A stretch of DNA of 64,000 bases from Lachnospiraceae bacterium (GTDB taxonomy: Bacteria; Bacillota; Clostridia; Lachnospirales; Lachnospiraceae). The translations under genes and the position numbers were made by a program. The stretch covers positions 62,001-126,000 of the forward strand of contig CABJBM010000011.1 in assembly GCA_902363835.1 (NCBI GenBank), written 5' to 3'. Below the pieces are notes generated by a model. That model was not told the origin of the DNA, ran no database searches, and was given only the letters and a program-made list of their open reading frames with translations. Shown here piece after piece: positions 16,313-24,963 of the stretch (positions within the stretch are counted from its first letter, which is position 1; each line of letters starts with the position of its first letter).

Positions 16313-16422
16313 CTTATGATTAGGTTCAGCAGTTATTCCGGACCTACTGAACTTCTGCTGTGTCTCCCGCCTTTGCTGCCACCATTTTCATTCTATTTGA
16401 AAAATATCCCCTTTGCCGTTAT

Positions 16423-16830
16423 TTACCGGCATAGTTCATATATTTTTTTCTTTTTTAATACATTAATGATATCCGTCTGAACCGACTCAAAAAAACGACG
16501 TACCCCGCAGCTGCTGCTGAGCGGCCCATGCATGCTGCAATGACTTCCCTCTTCCAGGCAGCGGTTGATACGGATGCTTCCCTCCATAGCTTCAATGATA
16601 TCGTAGAGAGATAAATTGACGGCATTTTTTGCTAAACGGTAGCTATCGTCATCACCTTGTACTGATTCAATAAAACCAGCCTGTTTCATGGTTGTTACGA
16701 TTCTGTTGAAATAATTATAGGTAATTCCCAAACGTTCTGCAATTTCCTTTGCAGTAAATATTTGTGCATCATGATTAGCAAGATCAACCATAATACGGAT
16801 TGCGTAATCGGTTGTAATTTGAAATTTCAT
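16423..16830 (-). CDS. Rrf2 family transcriptional regulator
   Basis: 135 residues. Winged helix-turn-helix in residues 1-60 (TTDYAIRIMVDLANHD, AKEIAERLGITYNYFNRIVTTM), then the linker with three cysteines C91, C98 and C108 in the spacing of [2Fe-2S]-binding IscR/NsrR/RsrR-type Rrf2 members. It would act as a redox, nitric oxide or iron-sulfur sensor that represses or activates nearby genes. The adjacent FeoB fragment suggests iron uptake as a former target. The translation start is the only ATG; no strong upstream GGAGG is seen. Confidence 0.88.
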   Translation of the reverse strand: MKFQITTDYAIRIMVDLANHDAQIFTAKEIAERLGITYNYFNRIVTTMKQAGFIESVQGDDDSYRLAKNAVNLSLYDIIEAMEGSIRINRCLEEGSHCSMHGPLSSSCGVRRFFESVQTDIINVLKKKKIYELCR

Positions 16831-17174
16831 TTTATATCCACCGTTCTCTTAATTTTCTTTCGTATAATGTTCGAAGCAAATTTGCGCCTTTGGCTTTTTA
16901 AAGTAAATAATTTTGTATGTTAATGGGGCGTCATCCTTTCTTATGTTTGATGTATAGGCGGCACTTTCATTTGCTTCTCAATGCAAGTTTAATTTGGGCG
17001 GAAGTTTTATGTTAAGTTTTGTAACGAATTTATATTTTAAAGTAATGGATTTTATTATTTCATATATTGATTGCCGGAACATCCCAAAATGCCTTTCTTT
17101 GTGACAGAAGCGACAGCATATGATAAAATGTATTTATATACCTTTTTATTGACTTTTTCCAGGGCGGTGTTTCA
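16831..17174. other. Intergenic region, no gene seen
   Basis: About 340 bases upstream of the Rrf2 gene. No frame longer than about 20 codons has coding character, and no clear promoter was found, though the AT-rich part nearest the gene probably contains the rrf2 promoter. Confidence 0.5.
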
Positions 17175-17285
17175 ATGATAACCAAAGAGAACCTATTAAC
17201 ATATCAATATCCTGCCATTTTGACGGACGAAAACAACGTAATTGTTGCGCCCCACAAATTGCTGCGTAGGATATTCCAAAAATAA
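17175..17285 (+). CDS. Small ORF or gene remnant
   Basis: 36 codons from ATG to TAA (MITKENLLTYQYPAIL ... LLRRIFQK). A weak GGGCGGTG precedes the start. The composition looks protein-like, and it may be the surviving N-terminus of a longer gene. No family recognised; it ends just before a strong hairpin terminator. Confidence 0.3.
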   Translation: MITKENLLTYQYPAILTDENNVIVAPHKLLRRIFQK

Positions 17286-17307
17286 GAGGAAGTCCTTGTT
17301 AAAGCAT

Positions 17308-17355
17308 AAAAAATGACGGAAACCGCTGATGAAATCAACGTGCCCGTCATTTTTT
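17308..17355. terminator. Bidirectional intrinsic terminator after deoD
   Basis: AAAAAATGACGG (17308-17319) pairs exactly with CCGTCATTTTTT (17344-17355), giving U-tracts on both strands. It closes the minus-strand nucleoside operon. Confidence 0.8.
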
Positions 17356-17424
17356 ATGAATCAGGGAGCAACATTCTTAACCAGAACCTTTTGCAACGCT
17401 CCCTCTTCAATATTTCTCACTTCC

Positions 17425-18156
17425 CTAAATAATCGAAAGTGCCAGTTCCATCATCCTGGTAAAAGAATTCTGCCTGCCCTCAGCAGAAATTTCTTCCTCT
17501 TCAAACGGCGAATCTGAGATCGTTAAAATACACAATGCATCCGCTTTTCCATAAGCCGCATTGGCATAAAGTGCAGTGGACTCCATCTCACACGCCAGAA
17601 CCCCCATATCCGCCCATGATACCCCTGCTTTCGGAAGCTCCGGTTTATAAAATGCATCTGTGCACAGAATATTGCCCACATGATACGTCAGATCCATCTC
17701 TTCCGCGCTCTGTACTGCCTGACGTAATAATTTGTAACTGGCTGTACAGGAATAATCTCCCGGCAGCTGGTATGTTGCCAGATAATTGGTCTCCGTACAG
17801 CTGCCAATGGCAATGATGACATCCCGCAGTTTCACCTGAGGCTGCATCGCTCCGGCAGTTCCGATCCGAATTAAATTCTTCACACCGTAAAAATGAATCA
17901 GCTCATAAGAATAAATCCCCATTGACGGGCAGCCCATTCCGGTTCCCATCACCGATACCCGTTTACCCTTAAAGTAACCGGTATATCCCAGCATTCCTCT
18001 TGTATTATTAAACTGTGTTACATTTTCCAGGAAGTTTTCCGCAATAAACTTAGCACGCAGCGGATCACCTGGAAGCAGAATTGATTCTGCAATATCACCC
18101 GGCCTTGCATCAATATGAGGAGTTGGTGTGTGTTTCATAGCATCAATTTCATTCAT
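17425..18156 (-). CDS. deoD: Purine-nucleoside phosphorylase DeoD
   Basis: 243 residues, the usual length of the hexameric bacterial family. Visible marks: LLPGDPLRAKFIAENFL, the phosphate-binding GTGMGCPSMGIYSYEL, RIGTAGAMQ, the nucleoside site ACEMESTALYANA, and SDSPFEEEE with the catalytic aspartate that lets the enzyme accept 6-aminopurines. It cleaves purine (deoxy)nucleosides with phosphate to base plus (deoxy)ribose-1-phosphate. Last gene of the nucleoside operon; AAGGAAG precedes the ATG, 5 bases after the ribokinase stop. Confidence 0.93.
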   Translation of the reverse strand: MNEIDAMKHTPTPHIDARPGDIAESILLPGDPLRAKFIAENFLENVTQFNNTRGMLGYTGYFKGKRVSVMGTGMGCPSMGIYSYELIHFYGVKNLIRIGTAGAMQPQVKLRDVIIAIGSCTETNYLATYQLPGDYSCTASYKLLRQAVQSAEEMDLTYHVGNILCTDAFYKPELPKAGVSWADMGVLACEMESTALYANAAYGKADALCILTISDSPFEEEEISAEGRQNSFTRMMELALSII

Positions 18157-18160
18157 CCTT

Positions 18161-19072
18161 TTATCTTCCTTTCCTTTTGTTTTTTATCGTTTCTTCCACT
18201 TCTTTTCGTTCCGGGATTGATGGTGCCGCTCCTGGCCTGGTGACTGCAATGGCCGAAGCCACGGACGCCCGGTACAAAACATCCTCAATCTTTTCCTCTC
18301 TCATAATCCCGGAAATAAAGTATCCTGTATAAGTATCTCCTGCTGCCGTTGTATCAACTGCTTCCATACTTACCGCTTCCTGATGGTAAATCTGCTGTCC
18401 ATCCCAGTAAACAGATCCTTTTTTCCCAAGTGTCATGACAATTTTGGCATCAGGAAATTTCGCCGCCAGCTTTACCAGAACCGCTTCGTCACTTTCGTCC
18501 GATGATTCTGCTAAAGATGCTGCTTCCGCCTCGTTCACCAGAAAGTAATCCACCAGATTTAACGGCAGTTCCAAAACCTTATGATCCATTGGAGAAGGAT
18601 TCAAAACAATCGTCATTCCTATTTCATAGGCCCGGCTGATGATATATCCCAGTTCACTGATCTCATTTTGCAGAACAATAAAATCTCCGGCACAAAAACC
18701 AGACAGAACCTGTTCAACCTGCTCCTTACCAATCCTTTGATTTGCTCCGCCGAAAAGAATGATGCAGTTATCCCCCTCACTGTCATTCTGGATCATTGCA
18801 TGACCGGTCTGAACTTCATCGTGGACTGCAACACAGCCGGTATCCACCCCCGCCTGGTTTAAGACCTCCAGCAAAAATTCACCCTCATTCCCAATAGCTC
18901 CGGCATGATATACTTCTTCCCCTGCTCTGGCCAGGGCAATGGACTGATTTAACCCCTTCCCGCCGCTGAATACATTTAAATATTCTGAAGATATGGTTTC
19001 TCCTTTGCGCACAAAGTGTTCTACTTTATATACATAATCAATGTTCATAGAGCCAAAATTTAATAGTTTCAT
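18161..19072 (-). CDS. rbsK: Ribokinase (PfkB family)
   Basis: 303 residues. N-terminal PfkB signature with FSGGKGLNQSIALARAG near residue 36 and C-terminal catalytic signature DTTAAGDTYTGYF, whose Asp is the base; this DTTAAGD form is typical of true ribokinases. It would turn ribose released by the nucleoside hydrolases into ribose-5-phosphate. It lies 1 base after the hydrolase stop and before deoD. A second PfkB domain is found in the divergent LacI fusion. Confidence 0.9.
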   Translation of the reverse strand: MKLLNFGSMNIDYVYKVEHFVRKGETISSEYLNVFSGGKGLNQSIALARAGEEVYHAGAIGNEGEFLLEVLNQAGVDTGCVAVHDEVQTGHAMIQNDSEGDNCIILFGGANQRIGKEQVEQVLSGFCAGDFIVLQNEISELGYIISRAYEIGMTIVLNPSPMDHKVLELPLNLVDYFLVNEAEAASLAESSDESDEAVLVKLAAKFPDAKIVMTLGKKGSVYWDGQQIYHQEAVSMEAVDTTAAGDTYTGYFISGIMREEKIEDVLYRASVASAIAVTRPGAAPSIPERKEVEETIKNKRKGR

Positions 19073-19073
19073 A

Positions 19074-20042
19074 TTATACCCCGTAGCTTTTTATGGTTTG
19101 AATCAGCAGTTCTTTAAAACGCGCCTTATCAAACTCCATTGCAACAAGCACATTCTTTTCGCCGCTTTCTGCCGGATAGCAGACTTCCCTGCCAATATCC
19201 TCCTTTGGTGCCATTCCGATATAATCCCGGTAATCGCAAACAGTCATTCCTCTTGTGAACTCTCCCTTTGTCTCCACATCTACATGCATTGGCAGGGCGC
19301 AGGTAATAATCTCAGGATCAATCAGCCATGCTATGGTACAAGCATCACACAGTTGTGATTGCCGCCCCTGATTGACCGAATATTCCAGTAAATCTGCTGC
19401 CGCTGCCGCTACCCGTCCCGGCAGCGCCTTAAGCTGTTCCACTTCATCTATTGTCATGGAATTCTGACGGCATAAGTTAAGCCCAACCATGCGGATGGGA
19501 ATCCCGGATTCAAAAACAATTTTTGCTGCCTCCGGATCCGCAACTATATTAAATTCTGCACAGGCGTTATAATTTCCGTTTGTAACTGAGCCCCCCATAG
19601 AGATGACTTCCGGAATTTTATGCTTTAACTCCGGCTCCTTTAAAAGTGCCTGTGCTACATTGGTCAATGGCCCCAGCGTTACCAGTGTCATGTCTGTCTC
19701 ATCACGGAAAGCATTAATTAGCGCATCCACCGCATGTTCCTTTTGGGGCGCTCCTTCCAGTTCCTGCACCATGATATTCCCCAATCCGCTGCTGCCATGA
19801 ACATATTCCGCCCGCTCAGGTTTTGCAGACATCGGCATATCGTAGCCGGCATAAACGGGAATATCTCCATATCCCGCCAGCTCCGTCAAATATCTGGCAT
19901 TACGAAACGTATGTTCAAGTCCGGTATTTCCCCCAACCGCTGAAATCCCCACAACCGCCAGATGCTTCATTGCCAGCAGCAGTGCAAAACTGTCATCAAT
20001 TCCAGGATCACAGTCAATCCATACCTTTTTACTCATATCCAT
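19074..20042 (-). CDS. Inosine-uridine preferring nucleoside hydrolase
   Basis: 322 residues. The N-terminal calcium-binding aspartate cluster DCDPGIDDSFAL and the internal GSVTNGNYNACAEFNIVADPEAA are hallmarks of the IunH family, which hydrolyses ribonucleosides to ribose and base without phosphate. AAGGTG precedes the ATG; it follows the permease gene by a few bases. It works with the ABC importer upstream and the ribokinase downstream. It differs from the second hydrolase at 26340-27275, so the pair may split purine and pyrimidine substrates; that is inference. Confidence 0.92.
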   Translation of the reverse strand: MDMSKKVWIDCDPGIDDSFALLLAMKHLAVVGISAVGGNTGLEHTFRNARYLTELAGYGDIPVYAGYDMPMSAKPERAEYVHGSSGLGNIMVQELEGAPQKEHAVDALINAFRDETDMTLVTLGPLTNVAQALLKEPELKHKIPEVISMGGSVTNGNYNACAEFNIVADPEAAKIVFESGIPIRMVGLNLCRQNSMTIDEVEQLKALPGRVAAAAADLLEYSVNQGRQSQLCDACTIAWLIDPEIITCALPMHVDVETKGEFTRGMTVCDYRDYIGMAPKEDIGREVCYPAESGEKNVLVAMEFDKARFKELLIQTIKSYGV

Positions 20043-20045
20043 TGT

Positions 20046-20990
20046 TTACGCACCTTCTCTCTTCAGTCCTTTTTCTATCCGCTTCTTCTGATTGATCCGT
20101 ATCATATTAATCAATACAAGAGCAATGATTGTTGCTGCATAGGGAATCATTTCAATGAATTCCGTTGGGAAATTAGTTCCCTGACTCTTCAGCGTAGTTG
20201 CCAAGGCATCTGAAAAACCAAAGAAAACTGCTGCCACCGCGGTTCCGATGGGATTACTGCCGGCAATGTTCATGGCTGACAAGCCGATATATCCCCTGCC
20301 GTTTGTCATGTTTTTCATAAAGAAACTAACCCACCCCATGGACATGAATGCTCCGGCAAAACCGCAAAGCACTCCTGAAACCAGAAATGATATGTAACCA
20401 ATCTTTTTCACATTGATTCCTACGGATGATGCTGCCTGTGGGTTTTCCCCAACTGCCCGCATCCTGAGTCCCAGCCGGGTCCGGTACAGGAAAAACCATA
20501 CCAAATAAATGCTCAAGAACGCCAGATAAGTAAGCAGGTTATGTCCCGACAGTACCTGTCCCAAAAACGGGATCTTATCAATCAGGGGGATTACCACCGA
20601 AGGAATCGTATAAGCCTTAATCGCTGCCGATGTAGCCGCTTTTTCTCCGGTCAGCAAATACATAACAAATACGGTGCCGCCGCCGGCAACCAGGTTAAAT
20701 GCAATACAGGTCAGATAAAGATCTGTTTTTCCGGACAGATTGGACAATGCCAGTACCCCGCCGGCAAGCACGCCAAAGATAACCGCCCCCAGCAAACCAA
20801 TCCAGACATTCCCGGAAAAGCCGGCAAAAATAACGCCTGCCAGGGCTGCCGAAAGCATCATTCCTTCCAGTGCCATGTTAAGCATTCCGGCCTTCCGGTT
20901 AATGACCGCTGCCAATGCTACAAAAATCAGCGGTGTTGACAAACGCAGTACTGAAAACCCAAAATTTGCAAACCATTCTATTGTAAACAT
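20046..20990 (-). CDS. Nucleoside ABC transporter permease (NupC/BmpC-like)
   Basis: About 314 residues from the ATG at 20990; an upstream in-frame start would overlap the neighbour and lacks support. Eight or more hydrophobic helices of the BPD_transp_2 family, with NRKAGMLNMALEGMMLSAALAG near residue 33 and VGENPQAASSVGINVKKIGYISFLVSG as the coupling loop. Closest to the second permease of RbsC/BMP-type nucleoside importers. It pairs with the product of the next gene upstream. Confidence 0.88.
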   Translation of the reverse strand: MFTIEWFANFGFSVLRLSTPLIFVALAAVINRKAGMLNMALEGMMLSAALAGVIFAGFSGNVWIGLLGAVIFGVLAGGVLALSNLSGKTDLYLTCIAFNLVAGGGTVFVMYLLTGEKAATSAAIKAYTIPSVVIPLIDKIPFLGQVLSGHNLLTYLAFLSIYLVWFFLYRTRLGLRMRAVGENPQAASSVGINVKKIGYISFLVSGVLCGFAGAFMSMGWVSFFMKNMTNGRGYIGLSAMNIAGSNPIGTAVAAVFFGFSDALATTLKSQGTNFPTEFIEMIPYAATIIALVLINMIRINQKKRIEKGLKREGA

Positions 20991-21009
20991 ATGCGTTTCT
21001 GCATGGACC

Positions 21010-22155
21010 TTACTCCACGCTCTCCTTCCCGGCTTCTGCTGCATTGTCTGCCAAAATTTCCTTTGATTCTTTTTCCCGGTCCTTTTTCATGTCTTCCTGG
21101 GCCGCTTTATAGATCAGTTTCTTCTTATACCTTCCCATGAATTCCTCAGCAGCTACCAGAAGAATAACAATCCCCTGGATAACAGTAATGAATTCAATGG
21201 GAATATCACCTTTGGAGTTTACAACATCCGCACCGATCCTGATATATGCCAGCAGAATTGCCGCTACCGGGACCAGAATCGGATTCCTTCTCGCCAGAAC
21301 GGCTACCATCAGGCCATCAAAGCCATGCTGGGTACTGACGACCCATTTGTAACGGTCATAATTGCCCAGGATCTCACACGTACCGCCCATACCGGCAAAA
21401 ACACCGCCAACTAACTGAGCCAGAATAATTGTCCCGGTCATGTTGATACCGCTTGCTTTGGCAAAGTTCGGATTACTTCCAACAACCCGCATCTTATATC
21501 CGAAAATGGTCTTATAAAATAAAACTCCAACAAAGGCCACAGCAATCAATGCCACAAAAAATCCCGACTGAACCCGGAACTTGCCAAAGATCATAGGAAG
21601 CTTTGCCGAATCCGGAATCATATAGGATCCCAGGGAACCAATTGACGGATCCCGCATAAAATACTTCAGCACCCAGATGGATAAAAATGTCAGAATGCTG
21701 TTAAGCATCAGGGAAACCACCACAATATTGGCCTTAAACTTAACATCCAGCCAGGCCGGAATAATGGAAACCAGAAACCCCACTACCGCACCAACTGTCA
21801 GCAGGATCAAAAGCATAACCAATGTCGGCAGACCTGCCCCTCCTAATGAAATAGCAGTCAAAGAAACAATGCACCCTGAAAACATAAATATGCCTTCACC
21901 GGAGAGATTAAACTTATTCACTGCATACATAAAACAGAAACACAATCCGGTGAATGTAAACGGAATCGCCAGGTTAATGATGCTTCCGGCTCTCCGCACG
22001 GAAGAAAACGGGCCTAACACAAATTGCTGAATAATATAGACCGGATCATCGCTGATGGCAAATAATGTGACCAGCGCAATTCCGTAAGCAATGCCGATGG
22101 CAACCAGGATGCGCACCAATTCGACTGTTGTTTCTATTCGCCTTGTTTTACTCAT
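21010..22155 (-). CDS. Nucleoside ABC transporter permease (NupB/BmpB-like)
   Basis: 381 residues, BPD_transp_2 family with about nine helices and the coupling loop VGSNPNFAKASGINMTGTIILAQLVGG. The C-terminus carries an extra charged cytoplasmic tail of about 45 residues rich in Lys and Glu. It overlaps the ATPase gene by 4 bases and is the first of the two permeases, consistent with a heterodimeric channel as in other BMP-dependent nucleoside importers. Confidence 0.9.
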   Translation of the reverse strand: MSKTRRIETTVELVRILVAIGIAYGIALVTLFAISDDPVYIIQQFVLGPFSSVRRAGSIINLAIPFTFTGLCFCFMYAVNKFNLSGEGIFMFSGCIVSLTAISLGGAGLPTLVMLLILLTVGAVVGFLVSIIPAWLDVKFKANIVVVSLMLNSILTFLSIWVLKYFMRDPSIGSLGSYMIPDSAKLPMIFGKFRVQSGFFVALIAVAFVGVLFYKTIFGYKMRVVGSNPNFAKASGINMTGTIILAQLVGGVFAGMGGTCEILGNYDRYKWVVSTQHGFDGLMVAVLARRNPILVPVAAILLAYIRIGADVVNSKGDIPIEFITVIQGIVILLVAAEEFMGRYKKKLIYKAAQEDMKKDREKESKEILADNAAEAGKESVE

Positions 22156-23702
22156 AGCACAGCCTCCATTTCTTTTGCTGTCATCGTCTTAATACCCAGC
22201 ATATATTCCCCTAATTCATCTTCTGAAACCAGGTTCGCCTGCTTAAATGCTGCTACAATCTTCCCTTTTCGCATAACCATCAGCCGGTCGGAACACTCCA
22301 GCACTTCGTTCAAATCAGCTGAGATCAACAGGGAAGCCGTCTTTTCTTCCCTTGATTTACGGACAATTGTCTTGCGGATCATTTCCGCTGCGCCAACGTC
22401 AATTCCCCGGGTCGGCTGATTGGCCAGAATAAAATTGCTGCCGGAAGTGAACTCTCTGGCCACCACCACCTTCTGGATATTACCACCGGAAAGCATACGT
22501 ACCGGCTGGTTTCTATCATCGCAGGCAATTTCAAAATCTTTAATGCACTGATCTACAACCTGGTCAATATATTTTCTGTTAATAAACGGCCCCTTCCGGT
22601 ATTGAGGCTGAAAATATCGGTCTGAGATGATATTATCCCGGATTGACATATCTCCGGCACAGCCAAAATCCATTCTGTCTTCCGGAATAAATGCCAGCCC
22701 CAGCTGCCGGATCTGGTGAACGGTTTTTCCTGATATGCTGGTTCCGTTAATAGATACTTCACCGGAAGAGAAGATCCCAAGTCCTGATAATACATCAGAA
22801 AGTTCACTCTGGCCATTGCCTTCTACACCGGCAATGCCTACCACTTCCCCCTCCCGAATATCAAGAGATACACCATCCAGTACGGTTTTTCCCATTTCGT
22901 TGATCTTAGTCAGATCCTTAATATGTACAACAACCTTGCCGGGCTTTGGCTGATCTTTGTCAATTTTTAGCACCACATCCCGGCCAACCATCAGCTTTGA
23001 GATATCGGATTGGCTCATATCCTCCAATTCATAACTGCCCAGGCAAAAACCATGGCGCAGGACCGTAACACGGCTGCAGATCCGTTTTACTTCCTCCAGC
23101 TTATGGGAAATAAAGATAATCGAATGACCGCTGTCCTTTAACAGAATCAGCTGTTCAAACAATTCATCTGTCTCCTGAGGCGTCAGGACTGCCGTCGGCT
23201 CATCCAAAATGATAATTTTCGCTCCCCGGATCAATACTTTCATAATCTCAACCTTTTGCATCTGACCAACCGAAAGATCCATTACTTTCATTTTGGGATC
23301 AATGTTAAAATTATACTTTTCTGCCACTTCTCTGGTCATTTCCACCGCTTTGTTATAATCAAACGTTCCTTTTTTCATAGGTTCGATTCCCAAAGCCACA
23401 TTCTCCGCTACAGTCAGTGACGGAACCAGCATAAAATGCTGATGTACCATTCCAATGCCTTTATCAATGGCATCCAGTGTATTTTGAATATGAACCTCCT
23501 GCTCTTGTACCAGAACACGTCCGGACTGGGCATTTTCCAATCCAAAGAGAACTTTCATCAACGTCGTTTTTCCTGCTCCGTTTTCCCCTACCAGAGCCAG
23601 AATTTCCCCTTCATTCAGCCAAAAGGTAATGCCTTTATTGGCAACAAATCCATTACTGTAAATCTTGGTAATATTCTCCATTCTCAAAACTTCACCAGAC
23701 AT
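22152..23702 (-). CDS. Nucleoside ABC transporter ATP-binding protein (two cassettes)
   Basis: 516 residues with two ABC domains, as in RbsA/NupA. The first has a complete Walker A GENGAGKTT, signature LSVGQMQKVEI and Walker B IIILDEPTAVLTP. The second has a degenerate Walker A (GVEGNGQSEL) and LSGGNIQKVVVAREF, the usual asymmetry of this group. It drives uptake through the two permeases encoded downstream. An AGGAGGAAGATATG region gives a strong translation start. Confidence 0.92.
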   Translation of the reverse strand: MSGEVLRMENITKIYSNGFVANKGITFWLNEGEILALVGENGAGKTTLMKVLFGLENAQSGRVLVQEQEVHIQNTLDAIDKGIGMVHQHFMLVPSLTVAENVALGIEPMKKGTFDYNKAVEMTREVAEKYNFNIDPKMKVMDLSVGQMQKVEIMKVLIRGAKIIILDEPTAVLTPQETDELFEQLILLKDSGHSIIFISHKLEEVKRICSRVTVLRHGFCLGSYELEDMSQSDISKLMVGRDVVLKIDKDQPKPGKVVVHIKDLTKINEMGKTVLDGVSLDIREGEVVGIAGVEGNGQSELSDVLSGLGIFSSGEVSINGTSISGKTVHQIRQLGLAFIPEDRMDFGCAGDMSIRDNIISDRYFQPQYRKGPFINRKYIDQVVDQCIKDFEIACDDRNQPVRMLSGGNIQKVVVAREFTSGSNFILANQPTRGIDVGAAEMIRKTIVRKSREEKTASLLISADLNEVLECSDRLMVMRKGKIVAAFKQANLVSEDELGEYMLGIKTMTAKEMEAVL

Positions 23703-23768
23703 ATCTTCCTCCTACGGCAAACTGCCGAAATTTCTGTAAAAAATCCCGGCAGTTTACGTTTTGTTCTG

Positions 23769-24923
23769 TTAAGGTGCCACACTGTCAAGCATTGCCTGAT
23801 ACTCGGCCTCATCAGCAAAATCATAGTAAGATTTTACTGTTTTTTCGCCGCTGATGATCTTAGCCTGTGCCTCTTCCATCTTCTGACGCACTTCTTCAGG
23901 AACGTTTTCTTTGAAGAAATCATTATCTACATATCCAACCGAACTTTCTGCCAGACCCAGACGGTTTACTTTCTTCCAGACATCTTTTCCAGCCTCTACA
24001 TCATGGAAAAACGATACAAAAGAATCACCCACATTTTTCAGCATGGAGGTTAAAATCACATCGGCCAGTTCCGGATTCTCAGAATTTTTATAATACTGAT
24101 ACTGGTCGGAATCCACACCAATTGCCCAGGTATTCAGCTCTTTACAGGCTTCAAACAAACCGCCGCCTGCTCCGCCGGCAACCTGATAGAATACATCAGC
24201 TTTTTTATCTCTTGCCTGAGACAGACAAAGCTCTTTCATCTTGGCCGGATCCGTCCAGGAACCAACTGCCGCCTTAACAACCTTGCACTCCGGATCGTAA
24301 TCCTGAACACCATTTACAAAACCGGTGACAAAGTCAGCAATAACCGGATTATCCATTCCCACATTAACTGCCACAACTTTTGATTTAGACATACCGGCGG
24401 CCAGCTGGCCTACCATGTAAGAGCCCTCATTCTGAGCATAGAAAATCAGAGCCATGTTTTCCGGTATCTCAGATTCATCCATGGAATCATCAAAACATAT
24501 AAACTTAACATCAGGATATTCCTTTGCCAGGCGGATCAAAATATCACGATACGTGGAGGATGCCACAATATATTCATAACCTTCGTCAATGGTATCCAGC
24601 ATGGCATCTTCCCATTTGTCCGCTTTTGTCTCATCACCGGCTTCAACAGTCTTGCAGTCCCAACCTTCCTTACGCAGTATTTTCATTCCCTCTTCACCGG
24701 AATCGTTAAAAGACTTGTCCCCCAGATTTCCCACAATATAGGCAATCCGTCCTTTTTCACCGTCCTTGGCAGCCGGGGCCCCGCTTTCGGCTTTTGTTTC
24801 CTTGCTGCCGGTATCACCTGCACCGGAAGATCCTGTTGTTCCTCCAGAACCACAGGCTGTAAGACCTGCTGCCATTGCCATGGCTATCACGACCGCAATT
24901 ACTTTCTTTACACTTTTTTTCAT
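23769..24923 (-). CDS. BMP family nucleoside-binding lipoprotein (PnrA-like)
   Basis: 384 residues. Signal peptide MKKSVKKVIAVVIAMAMAAG with lipobox LTAC (lipidated C24), a Gly/Ser/Thr/Lys linker, then the basic membrane protein fold beginning RIAYIVGNLGDKSFNDSGEEG, which contains the conserved phenylalanine-asparagine-aspartate segment of PnrA-type purine nucleoside receptors. It delivers nucleosides to the ABC permeases encoded downstream. Start ATG follows AGAGGAGGTCTCAT. About 40 bases separate it from the MATE gene upstream, so it is probably in the same transcript. Confidence 0.92.
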   Translation of the reverse strand: MKKSVKKVIAVVIAMAMAAGLTACGSGGTTGSSGAGDTGSKETKAESGAPAAKDGEKGRIAYIVGNLGDKSFNDSGEEGMKILRKEGWDCKTVEAGDETKADKWEDAMLDTIDEGYEYIVASSTYRDILIRLAKEYPDVKFICFDDSMDESEIPENMALIFYAQNEGSYMVGQLAAGMSKSKVVAVNVGMDNPVIADFVTGFVNGVQDYDPECKVVKAAVGSWTDPAKMKELCLSQARDKKADVFYQVAGGAGGGLFEACKELNTWAIGVDSDQYQYYKNSENPELADVILTSMLKNVGDSFVSFFHDVEAGKDVWKKVNRLGLAESSVGYVDNDFFKENVPEEVRQKMEEAQAKIISGEKTVKSYYDFADEAEYQAMLDSVAP

Positions 24924-24963
24924 ATGAGACCTCCTCTTTTCTATTTGGTTTCTTGTTTTATTT

